Assembly (NCBI GenBank): GCA_036734945.1
Contig: DAIMXP010000030.1
Span: 3,359-67,358, forward strand
Length of the DNA stretch: 64,000 nucleotides
Direction: 5' to 3'
From: UBA4733 sp036734945
GTDB lineage: Bacteria; Chloroflexota; UBA4733
The notes beneath the pieces are model-generated. The model worked only from the letters and a program-made list of their open reading frames with translations. It was not told where the DNA came from and ran no database searches. Made by a program: the position numbers and the translations under genes. Positions within the stretch are counted from its first letter, which is position 1. Every line of letters begins with the position of its first letter. Of the stretch, positions 19,373 through 27,300 are shown piece after piece.

Positions 19373-19813
19373 ATGCCCCAGTTCTCCCGTGACGTTCCTA
19401 CTCCCACCACACTCCATCGGCGGCACTTCCTGCGCCTCTGTGCCGCCAGCACTGCGGGTCTGGCCTCCGCCGCGCTGCTGGCCGCCTGCGGCGCCGGCGC
19501 AACGGTCAGCGCCACCAGCAGCACCGCCCCGGCGACGGCCTCCGCCAGCAGCGCGACAGTTGCCTCCAGCGCTACTGCCACGAGCACCTCGGTGATCGGC
19601 GCCACAGCGTCGACCTCCCGTGCCGTGAGCAGCAGCGCGAGCAGCGCTCAACCAGCCGTCAGCAGCGCGGCACCGGGCGGCAAGACGTCGCACAGCAGCA
19701 GCGCGGTGGTCCGCGCCGGCCAGCGCGCCTCCGTCCTTTCTGCCTGCCAGGTGCGATACCCCTCGCCGGCACGACCGAGCGACTGGTGCCGGAAGGGAAG
19801 CAGCACGGTCTGA
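19373..19813 (+). pseudogene. 5' stub of a Tat-lipoprotein (solute-binding protein type)
   Basis: A perfect ribosome site (AAGGAGGAACC) leads to an ORF with a twin-arginine motif (HRRHFLRLCAAST), lipobox (LLAACG) and an Ala/Ser/Thr linker, exactly the opening of solute-binding lipoproteins such as the one at 12.8-14.4 kb. No binding domain follows. From about 19680 the sequence is the reverse complement of the isochorismatase-like stub, so the remaining frame (to 19813) is nonsense. The gene lost everything after its linker. Confidence 0.75.
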
Positions 19814-19824
19814 TCGATGGCCAT
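19648..19824 (-). pseudogene. 5' stub of an isochorismatase-like cysteine hydrolase
   Basis: Reading inward from an ATG with AAAGGAGG eight bases upstream, the protein opens AIDQTVLLPFRHQSLG and reaches ARTTALLLCDV, which resembles the first beta strand of isochorismatase-family hydrolases (TALLLCDMW...), with the catalytic Asp present. It then runs into the reverse complement of the lipoprotein stub and stops. Only about 45 residues look genuine. Family assignment from so short a piece is tentative. Confidence 0.5.
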
Positions 19825-20090
19825 GGTCACGTCCTCCTTTGAGCAGATCTACGGACGCACCTCGGCGTCACATGCATATTAGCCACATGAACATCAGTTG
19901 ACGAGGAACGGCAGTCGTTGACCTCGCAGGTGCGGCGATCGACACGAGCGCGCGTACGAACACCGCACCTATGGATGGCTTGGATGGCTGGGAAGAACCT
20001 CCTCTGACCGATGAGCGCCGGAGCAACACAGCGAGGATCAGTGCGGATTTCCGATGTATACTGGGGCCGATAGCGCAGGGAGGTTTCGCC

Positions 20091-20291
20091 GTGAGTCGAC
20101 AAGTCAACGTCACTTTGGACGATGACACGGTGGCGTTGATCGAATCCTTACCAGCAGGCGAGCGGGATCGGTTCATTGACACCGCGATCCGCCAAAGCGC
20201 GCCCCTGAGACAGGGGGAGGATCTCCGCCGTCTTCTCCAAGAAGGCGCTGTTGCGCGCGCAGAGCGCGACCGGGGTCTCGCTGAAGAGTGA
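20091..20291 (+). CDS. Small antitoxin-like protein (MazE-like position)
   Basis: A 66-residue acidic protein (SRQVNVTLDDDTVALIESLP, then a helical ERDRFIDTAIRQ segment and a Glu/Arg tail). The GTG start follows GGGAGG by seven bases. A short beta strand then helices fit ribbon-helix-helix antitoxins. Its stop overlaps the start of a MazF-like remnant (GTGA), the usual antitoxin-toxin arrangement. No named family can be assigned with certainty. Confidence 0.65.
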   Translation: MSRQVNVTLDDDTVALIESLPAGERDRFIDTAIRQSAPLRQGEDLRRLLQEGAVARAERDRGLAEE

Positions 20292-20472
20292 GTTTCGCTG
20301 GAAGAGGAAGCGTGCCCGACGCCGAAGGCTTAACCTATTCGCGTCGGGGTGATATCTACTCCGTTCTATCGACCGACAACGCCTGGTTCGCCGGCTCGGC
20401 GCGATACGTCCCGACACGATGGAGATGGTAGATCGCGCGTTGCAGGTCAGCCTCGGGCTCGTGCCGGTCTAG
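20288..20472 (+). pseudogene. Internally deleted MazF/PemK-type toxin
   Basis: From a GTG overlapping the antitoxin stop, the frame reads EGLTYSRRGDIYSV, the MazF opening (RRGDIY is the family's first strand). It soon ends at a TAG (20429). In another frame immediately downstream comes RRLGAIRPDTMEMVDRALQV-SLGLVPV, the standard MazF C-terminus, ending at 20472. About 60 central residues are missing and the two ends are out of frame, so the toxin is dead while its antitoxin remains intact. Confidence 0.75.
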
Positions 20473-20603
20473 ACGACGGGTTTTCTTTCCCTATGGGCGC
20501 GCTCATGTCTGAGGCTTGCCTCAACTCCGCCGATATTTCCCCGCGCCACAGTATCATGCCCCAGCGGATTGCCGCCCTGTTGCTGGAAGGTCGTTCACGC
20601 CCA

Positions 20604-21575
20604 ATGCCCGCCAACGTCACCGATATCGAGAAGCGCCTGTGGGCGTCCGCCGACGAGTTGCGCGCCAACTCCCGGCTGTGCGCTTCCGAGTATTCGGCCC
20701 CGGTGCTCGGGTTGATCTTCCTGCGCTTTGCCGACCAGAAGTTCGCGGCAGCCGACGCCGACCTGAAGCGGCAGTTCGCGCCGGTGGCGGGGCGACCCAG
20801 CCGGCGCACGTTGACGAAGGACGACTACCAGGCGGCAAACGTGCTCTACTTGCCGGAGGATGCCCGCTACGTCCGGCTGCTGGCGCTGCCGGAGAGCGCC
20901 AACGTCGGCCAGGCGATCAACGACGCCATGCGCGCCATCGAAGCGGAGAACCCGGAGCTGCGCGACGTGCTGCCCAAGACCTACAACCGGCTGGACAACA
21001 GCACGCTCGTCGCCCTGCTGCGCATCTTCAACGACGTCCCCGTGGACGGCGAAGGCGACGCCTTCGGCCAGATCTACGAGTACTTCCTGGGGAAGTTCGC
21101 CATGACGGAGGGCCAGAAGGGCGGCGAGTTCTTCACGCCGACCGCGATCGTCAAGCTGATCGTGGACGTGATCGAGCCGTACCACGGGCGCATCTTCGAT
21201 CCGGCCTGCGGCTCCGGCGGCATGTTCGTGCAGAGCGCCGACTTCGTGACGCGCCACCGTCGCCAGCCCAACGCCGAGATCTCCATCTATGGGCAGGAGC
21301 GCGCCGCCGAGACGGTGCGCCTCTGCCGCATGAACCTGGCAGTACACGGCCTCTCCGGCGACATCCGCCAGGCCAACACCTACTACGAAGACGCGCAGGA
21401 CTGCGTAGGCCGCTTCGATTTCGTGATGGCCAATCCGCCCTTCAACGTGGACCGCGTGGACAAGGAGCGGCTGAAGGACGACCGGCGCTTCCCCTTCGGC
21501 ATGCCGCGGGTAGATAACGCCAACTACCTCTGGATCTCGCTCTTTTACAGCGCGCTGCCGACCGCACGGCCTTGA
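20604..21575 (+). pseudogene. hsdM: Type I restriction-modification methylase HsdM, C-terminally truncated
   Basis: A 323-residue frame from ATG 20604 with the HsdM N-terminal helical domain (DIEKRLWASADELRANSR), SAM motif I (DPACGSGGMFVQ) and catalytic motif IV (NPPF). The usual protein is about 500 residues or more; here it stops right after NANYLWISLFYSALPT, where family members continue with the C-terminal target-recognition-binding part. No hsdS is found before hsdR. The SAM and catalytic motifs are intact, but assembly with a specificity subunit is doubtful, so I treat it as a broken gene. Confidence 0.85.
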
Positions 21576-21651
21576 TCGCCGCAGGTCCGCCACGGACCAC
21601 GCCCGCTCACGAGAAGGGAAGAAACGTCGGTATCATATTGGGACCGTCAGG

Positions 21652-21762
21652 TGGCCTAATCCTTCGTGGCGACCTGGCCTAATCCTCGTGGCGAATGACA
21701 GGTGTCATTCGCCACCAGCATTAGGCCAGGTTAGGGCTGGATCGCCATGAAACATTAGGCCA
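21652..21762. repeat. Four-copy inverted/direct repeat array, transposon-end-like
   Basis: The motif TGGCCTAAT-N5/6-TGGCGA occurs twice on plus (21652-21672, 21675-21694) and twice on minus (21709-21728, 21742-21762). The centre is a 13-2-13 palindrome, GTGGCGAATGACA/TGTCATTCGCCAC (21688-21715). Multiple transposase-binding repeats are typical of IS ends, so this may be two abutted IS ends left after loss of the element. The rest of 21576-21869 holds no gene I can support. Confidence 0.7.
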
Positions 21763-21869
21763 GGCGCCCGCCGCCACCGCCCGCTGCTCTCTGCGGTCGC
21801 ATCGCGCGCTCACACAGAGTAGGGCCGAATTCTCACGAGCGTAAGGCTGTCGCGGAGGCTTCGACGTCG

Positions 21870-21953
21870 TGTCGGCATTTCCGACAGTCTTGTCTTCCAG
21901 GCCGACGCATGCTACACTGTCGGTAAAGCCGACAGACGGTCGGTAAAGCCGAC
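21870..21953. promoter_or_regulatory. Three TGTCGG-N5-CCGACA operator-like palindromes
   Basis: Sites: TGTCGG-cattt-CCGACA (21870-21886), CTGTCGG-taaag-CCGACAG (21917-21935) and GTCGG-taaag-CCGAC (21939-21953). The last two are centred 20 bp apart, two helical turns, and share an identical core. They bracket the predicted promoter of the downstream four-gene cassette, which encodes an XRE repressor, so they are the likely binding sites for that protein. Confidence 0.65.
21890..21918 (+). promoter_or_regulatory. Putative promoter of the ACP-XRE-ImmA-C1 cassette
   Basis: TTGTCT (21890-21895) and TACACT (21913-21918) are 17 bp apart. One palindrome lies just upstream of the -35 element and two overlap the transcription start, a layout suited to repression. 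Confidence 0.5.
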
Positions 21954-21971
21954 AGTCGGGAAGCGGCGGAG

Positions 21972-22253
21972 ATGCGGCAGGAAGATGTCGAACAGACAAT
22001 CATAGAGCTTATTGCTGAGTTGAAGGGAAAGGAGCCCGACGTGCTCTTGGCCGAAATGCTCGCGGCTGGGCCGGGACTGCCAATGGACTCGCTTGACAGT
22101 GTCGAGATCCTGCCGGCCCTCGAAGACCGGCTGCACGTACGGCTGCCAACAGATCTCGTTACCGCGAAGGCCCTGCGCTCGGCACGGGACCTCGCACACC
22201 GTGTGTGTACTGTCGCCACCAGGGCGGCGTCAGCAGGGAGGACTACGACATGA
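21972..22253 (+). CDS. Acyl-carrier-protein-like protein
   Basis: A 93-residue protein whose central part (GPGLPMDSLDSVEILPALED) matches the phosphopantetheine attachment region of acyl carrier proteins, with Ser40 in the DSL motif as the predicted attachment residue. Helices before and after fit the four-helix ACP fold; the last 20 residues are Arg/Thr/Ala-rich. Its TGA overlaps the ATG of the XRE gene (ATGA). There is no fatty-acid or polyketide gene nearby, so it is probably a dedicated carrier or a substrate/sensor for the cassette rather than the housekeeping ACP. Confidence 0.72.
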   Translation: MRQEDVEQTIIELIAELKGKEPDVLLAEMLAAGPGLPMDSLDSVEILPALEDRLHVRLPTDLVTAKALRSARDLAHRVCTVATRAASAGRTTT

Positions 22254-22630
22254 ACGACAATGCCAATGACGAGTCGGCCAGCGCCCAGACAAGCCTCGCC
22301 GCGCGTCTCCGCGAGACTCGTGCGTATCTTAACCTTTCGCAGCAGTTCGTATCTGAACAGACGGGCATTCTCCGTTCTGCAATATCTGACATTGAGCGCG
22401 GGATGCGGAAAGTGGACAGCCTGGAGCTCGCGAAGTTCTCGCGGCTTTATCGGTTCCCCGTATCATACTTCCTCGGTGAAACAGCCGCCGGGTCTCCCAG
22501 TGACGATGCGACGATCCATGCACTTGCCAGAGCTGCCTCCGATTTGACTGAAGAAGACAAGCATGAAGTACTGCGTTTCGCCACGTTTCTGCGCAACTAC
22601 GGTAGATCGAAGCGGGAAGGACAGGGGTAA
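22250..22630 (+). CDS. XRE-family transcriptional regulator
   Basis: A 126-residue protein with a Cro/CI-type helix-turn-helix at about residues 16-76 (AARLRETRAYLNLSQQFVSE, then IERGMRKVDSLELAKFSRLY) and a helical C-terminal tail that may dimerise. GGGAGG precedes the ATG, which overlaps the ACP stop. XRE regulators paired with ImmA/IrrE peptidases are commonly inactivated by cleavage. It probably binds the palindromes upstream of the cassette. Confidence 0.88.
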   Translation: MNDNANDESASAQTSLAARLRETRAYLNLSQQFVSEQTGILRSAISDIERGMRKVDSLELAKFSRLYRFPVSYFLGETAAGSPSDDATIHALARAASDLTEEDKHEVLRFATFLRNYGRSKREGQG

Positions 22631-22632
22631 CA

Positions 22633-23652
22633 ATGGACTGGCCCGATGCCCATCGAATAGCCATGGTGGCTGCGTCGTATGCCCACAGCGATTACAAGGT
22701 TGATACGACGCAGCGTATCGATATCTTCTCAGTGATCGAAAGCGCCGGTCTGGTATTAGGATTCGAGCCGTTTCCGCGCCTCTCTGGAGCCTACTTTGCA
22801 GAACCTGGGGCTCAGCCTGGCGTCGTCGTTAATGCCAACCATCCGCCTTCGCGCCAACGCTACACAGCCGCCCATGAGTTGGGCCATCATGTGCTCAAGC
22901 ATGGCACAAGCGTGGATCCTGAGATTGACTCACTTCTCCGGTGGGGTGGCAAGAATCTTCCTGACATCGAAAAGGTGGCGGAATCATTTGCCGCTTGGTT
23001 TCTCATGCCACGCGCGCTCGTTCTGAAGAGCCTGGCAAATCTCGGAATCGAGCGGCCAACCACAGCGGCCCAGGTCTATACCTTATCGCTGAGACTGGGC
23101 ACAAGTTTTGAAGCAACAGCTCGGCACCTGGCCAATCTTCGGCTTGCGCATAGTGTTTTGGTAGAGCAGTGGCTCCGCGTTAGGCCACGCGATATTAAGG
23201 TACAGTTGGCCCGCGGCGTACCTCTGGATGATGTATACGGTGACGTCTGGGCGTTAGCTGAGCGAGATCATGGCCAGGGCTTCCTCATTCATCCCGGGGA
23301 TCGGCTCATTTTGGCACTACCGGAGATCCCATCATCCGGCTTCACCTGGCGCGTCGAGAATACGATGTCTGGCTGTGCCGTTGTGCATGAGTCGTATGAA
23401 CGAGCACGGGATAATCTCTGGAGCAACGCCGGTCGGGCGGCTCGCCAAGGAGAGATCGTTGCCGAGACGGTGGAACGGGTATTTGCAGTGCAGATCAGTC
23501 GCGAGTCAGTTGACGAAACTGGAGCGTTGAAGTTCGTCAAAGGTCAGCCGTGGGATCCGGGGGCGATAAGCGCCACCTATTCGGTGCGCCTCGCGATAGA
23601 AGCGCAGCGGCTGGGCGTGAACGAGCAAGCGCTTGCGCTGACGGCGGCTTAA
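22633..23652 (+). CDS. ImmA/IrrE metallopeptidase fused to a chagasin-like protease-inhibitor domain
   Basis: A 339-residue protein. Residues 1-180 are an ImmA/IrrE zinc peptidase: HELGHH at 81-86 and downstream Glu117 (VAESFAAWFLMP) as third ligand. Residues about 215-325 resemble the chagasin (I42) family of papain inhibitors: a Gly-Asp strand (IHPGDRLILALPEI), the SSGFTW turn (234-239) equivalent to the NPTTGxxW loop, and QPW (305-307) equivalent to the RPW loop. The gene lies two bases after the XRE stop and three bases before a papain-like protease. Known ImmA proteins cleave XRE partners. The likely reading is a dual sensor/immunity protein: the N-domain controls the repressor and the C-domain restrains the protease. 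The inhibitor assignment rests on these motifs and on context. Confidence 0.78.
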   Translation: MDWPDAHRIAMVAASYAHSDYKVDTTQRIDIFSVIESAGLVLGFEPFPRLSGAYFAEPGAQPGVVVNANHPPSRQRYTAAHELGHHVLKHGTSVDPEIDSLLRWGGKNLPDIEKVAESFAAWFLMPRALVLKSLANLGIERPTTAAQVYTLSLRLGTSFEATARHLANLRLAHSVLVEQWLRVRPRDIKVQLARGVPLDDVYGDVWALAERDHGQGFLIHPGDRLILALPEIPSSGFTWRVENTMSGCAVVHESYERARDNLWSNAGRAARQGEIVAETVERVFAVQISRESVDETGALKFVKGQPWDPGAISATYSVRLAIEAQRLGVNEQALALTAA

Positions 23653-23655
23653 AGG

Positions 23656-24321
23656 ATGATCGGGCAGGTACAGGCTCCCGTAGACTTCCGTGACGCTCAG
23701 ACAGATGTTCGACAGCAGGGCGATCGTCCGACCTGTGTCGCGTTCGCCGTAACCGGCGCCCATGAGTGGATGGCGGGGGACAAACCCGACCTCTCTGAGG
23801 AGTTCGCGTTGTGGTGCGCAAAGGCACGGGATGGCTTGACAGGCGAGGCAACCACGGTGGTAGCCGCACTGGCAGGCATCGCCGCCGAAGGGCAGGCTCT
23901 TTCGGAATGCTGGCCTTATGGAGTGCCGAGGTATACCGAAGGGCCTCCTCTTGACGCACTGGATCGCAGTAAGCGACGACACCCAGGCCGCTGGCGTCCG
24001 CTAGCTAACGCCCGCATCGCAACGATTGGGCAGGCGCTCGCCATGGGCGATGCGGTCATGCTCACGGTGGACTTTGTTCCCGCGGCTTGGTTCACAGCGA
24101 TAAATGGCTGGATCGAGGCAGCGCCGCAAGCGGCTGTCGTCGGAGGGCATGCCGTCCTCGCCGTAGGCGTCGTATCCGCCCGAGGGACACACTCCCCCTC
24201 AGTCATCGTCAAGAACTCGTGGGGCCCTCGTTGGGGCGACCAGGGATACGGCTACCTCAGTGAGGGATACCTCATAGACTATGGGCGGCAAGCCCATGCA
24301 CTCGCCGGGAGAGCGCCATGA
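23656..24321 (+). CDS. Papain-like C1A cysteine protease, cytosolic, propeptide-less
   Basis: A 221-residue protein that begins essentially at the mature papain start (QVQAPVDFRDAQTDVRQQGD). The oxyanion Gln21, nucleophile Cys27 (RPTCVAFAV), His165 (GGHAVLAVGV) and Asn187 (VKNSWGPRWGDQGYG) form a complete C1A catalytic set. There is no signal peptide and no inhibitory propeptide, so an active protease would be made in the cytosol. The upstream gene encodes a chagasin-like domain, the fold that blocks this enzyme class. The ribosome site is poor (AAAGG abuts the ATG), suggesting translational coupling and low output. It is probably the effector of the cassette. Confidence 0.85.
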   Translation: MIGQVQAPVDFRDAQTDVRQQGDRPTCVAFAVTGAHEWMAGDKPDLSEEFALWCAKARDGLTGEATTVVAALAGIAAEGQALSECWPYGVPRYTEGPPLDALDRSKRRHPGRWRPLANARIATIGQALAMGDAVMLTVDFVPAAWFTAINGWIEAAPQAAVVGGHAVLAVGVVSARGTHSPSVIVKNSWGPRWGDQGYGYLSEGYLIDYGRQAHALAGRAP

Positions 24322-24387
24322 TCACGCATCCCGTGGGCGTCAACGACCAAACGGGTGATCCATAGACTTTTTCGGTGATGCATAGCC

Positions 24388-27300
24388 ATGTCCGTTCCCG
24401 CACGTTACCATCTCCCCATGCCTGCTGACTACTCCGAAGACTCCCTAATCGAGCAGCCCGCCATTGCCCTGTTCGCCCAACTTGGCTGGCAGACTGCCAA
24501 CTGCTTCCACGAGCGCTTCGGCGCGAACGGCACGCTGGGGCGGGAGACGGCGCACGATGTTGTCCTGCGGCCTCGGTTGCGCTGGGCTTTGCAGGTACTC
24601 AATCCGGGTGTGGCCGAACGGGTGATCGAACTGGCTGTCGAGACGCTGGCGCAGGAGTGGAGCGCGCTCAGTCCGGCGCAGGCGAACCGGGAGGTCTACG
24701 GGCTGCTCAAGGACGGTGTGCCGGTCAGCTATCGCGACGACAACGGGGAGGAGGCGCTGCAGACGGTGCGCGTGATCGACTGGCAGCAGCCGGAACGCAA
24801 CGACTTCTTCCTGGCGTCGCAGTTCTGGGTGGCGGGCGACATGTACCGGCGGCGGGCCGATCTGGTCGGCTTTGTCAACGGCCTGCCGCTGGTGCTCGTC
24901 GAGTTGAAGGCCGTCCACCGGCGGCTGGAAGACGCCTATACCGACAGCTTGCGTGACTACAAGGCGATCATCCCGCAGCTCTTCCCCTACAACGCCTTCA
25001 TCATCCTCAGCAACGGCGCCGAGAGCCGCGTCGGCACGCTGACGGCAGCCTGGGAGCACTTCGCGGAGTGGAAGCGGGTCAGCGGCGAGGACGAAGCGGC
25101 CGCCGTGTCGCTGGAGACGATCATTCGGGGGACCTGCGACAAGGCGCGCTTGCTGGACCTTGTCGAGAACTTCACGCTCTTCCGCGAGGGCCAGGGGGCG
25201 CTGGTCAAGCTGCTGGCGAAGAACCATCAGTACCTCGGCGTCAACAATGCAGTCCGGGCGCTGGAGACGTTGCCGGAGCAGCAGGGACGGCTCGGCGTCT
25301 TCTGGCACACCCAGGGCAGCGGCAAGAGCCTTTCGATGGTCTTCTTCGTCCAGAAGACGCTGCGCCGCCTGCCGGGGGCCTGGACCTTCCTGATCGTCAC
25401 GGACCGCCTGGAACTGGACGACCAGATCTATAAAACCTTCGCCGAGGTCGGCGCGGTGACGGAGCGGCAGGTGCAGGCTACGAGCGGCGCGCACCTGCAA
25501 CAACTGTTGCGCGAATCGCACCGCACGGTCTTCACGCTGATCCAGAAGTTCCACGCGCCGCCCGGCGTGGCGTACCCGCCGCTGTCTGATCGCTCCGACA
25601 TCATCGTCATCACCGACGAGGCGCACCGCAGCCAGTACGAGACGCTGGCGCTGAACATGCGCAACGCCCTGCCCAATGCCGCCTTCATCGCCTTCACCGG
25701 CACGCCGCTGCTGGCCAATGAAGAGCCGACGCGCCGCGTCTTCGGCGACTACGTCAGCGTCTACAACTTTGCCCAGTCGGTGGCCGACGGCGCCACGGTC
25801 CCCCTCTACTACGAGAACCACGTCCCGGAGCTCCAGCTCACCCGCAACGACCTCAATGCCGAACTGGAAGCGCTGATCGAGGAGGAAGGGCTGGACGACA
25901 GCCAGCAGCGCCGCCTGGAGCGGGAGTTCGGGCGCGAATACCACCTCATCACCCGCGACAGCCGCCTGGAGCGCATCGCCGCCGATCTGGTGGAGCACTT
26001 CAGCCGGCGCGGCCAGTTTGGCAAGGGGCTGGCAGTGTCGATCGACAAGGCCACCGCCGTGCGGATGTACGACAAGGTGCGCCGCCTCTGGGGCGAGAAG
26101 CTGGCCACGCTGCGCGCGGCCGCGGCGCGGGCGGTTTCCCCGGCGGAGGCGCTGCAGGCGACGATCCAGTTTATGGAGACGACCGACATGGCCGTCGTGG
26201 TGTCCGAGGCACAGAACGAGGTGGAGGACTTTCGAGCGGAAGGTCTGGATATCGCGCCACACCGCCGCCGGATGCTCACGGAAGACCTGGCAGCGAAGTT
26301 CAAGGACCCGGCCAACCCGCTACGCCTGGTCTTCGTCTGCGCCATGTGGATCACCGGCTTCGACGTGCCCAGCCTTGCCACGGTCTATCTCGACAAGCCT
26401 ATGCGCAATCACACGCTCATGCAGACGATCGCCCGCGCCAACCGCGTCTTTGAAGGCAAGACGAACGGCCTGATCGTCGACTACGTCGGCATCTTCCGCG
26501 ACCTGCAATCGGCCCTGGCCATCTACGGCTCGCACGACGGCGCCGCCGAGCCGGGCGACCTGCCGGTGCAAGCCAAGGAGCAGGCGGTGGCCGCGCTCCG
26601 AGCGACGCTGGACGAGTTGGATGGCTTCTGCCGCCAGCGCGGCGTCGATATCGCCGCCATCATCGCCGCCGCCGGCTTTTCCCGGCTGAAGCTCCTGGAA
26701 GACGCCTTCGACGCGCTGGTGACCAATGACCAGACTCAGAACGCCTACCTGGCGCTGGCGGCGGAGGCGGCACGGGGCTACCGGGCGATCCTGCCCGACC
26801 CGGCCGCCAACGCCTTTGCGCCGGCGCTCGCCTGTCATGCCGTCCTCGCCGCCCGCGTCCTCTCCGTGACGCCGCGGCCGGACATCAGCCGGGTCATGGC
26901 CGGCATCGCCCAGTTGCTCGATGCCTACATTACGCCGGAGGAACGCCGCATTGCCGAGTCGCCCGGCGTCTACAGCGTCGCCACGTCCACCGACCTCAGC
27001 GCCATCGATTTCGGGCGGCTGCGTGCGCAATTTGCGGAGCACCGTCACGTGGCCGCCGCCCGCCTGCGCGCCGCCATCGCTGACCAGTTGCAGACGATGC
27101 TGCAGCGCAACCGCAGCCGCCTGAACTACCAGGAACGCTTCCAGCGCCTGATCGACGCCTACAACGCCGGTACGCTGAGCATTGATCGCTTCTTCACCGA
27201 GCTGGTGCTGCTCTCCCGCGAACTGGAGACCGAAGCGGCTCGCGCCGCCCACGAAGGGCTGTCGGAAGAGGAACTGGCCGTGGTCGACCTACTCCGCCTA

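Noticed and set aside
21870..21960. Possible mini CRISPR array from the repeated GTCGGTAAAGCCGAC units
   Set aside because: Only two identical units with essentially no spacer, each palindromic, placed on a promoter, and no cas gene nearby. Operator sites fit better.
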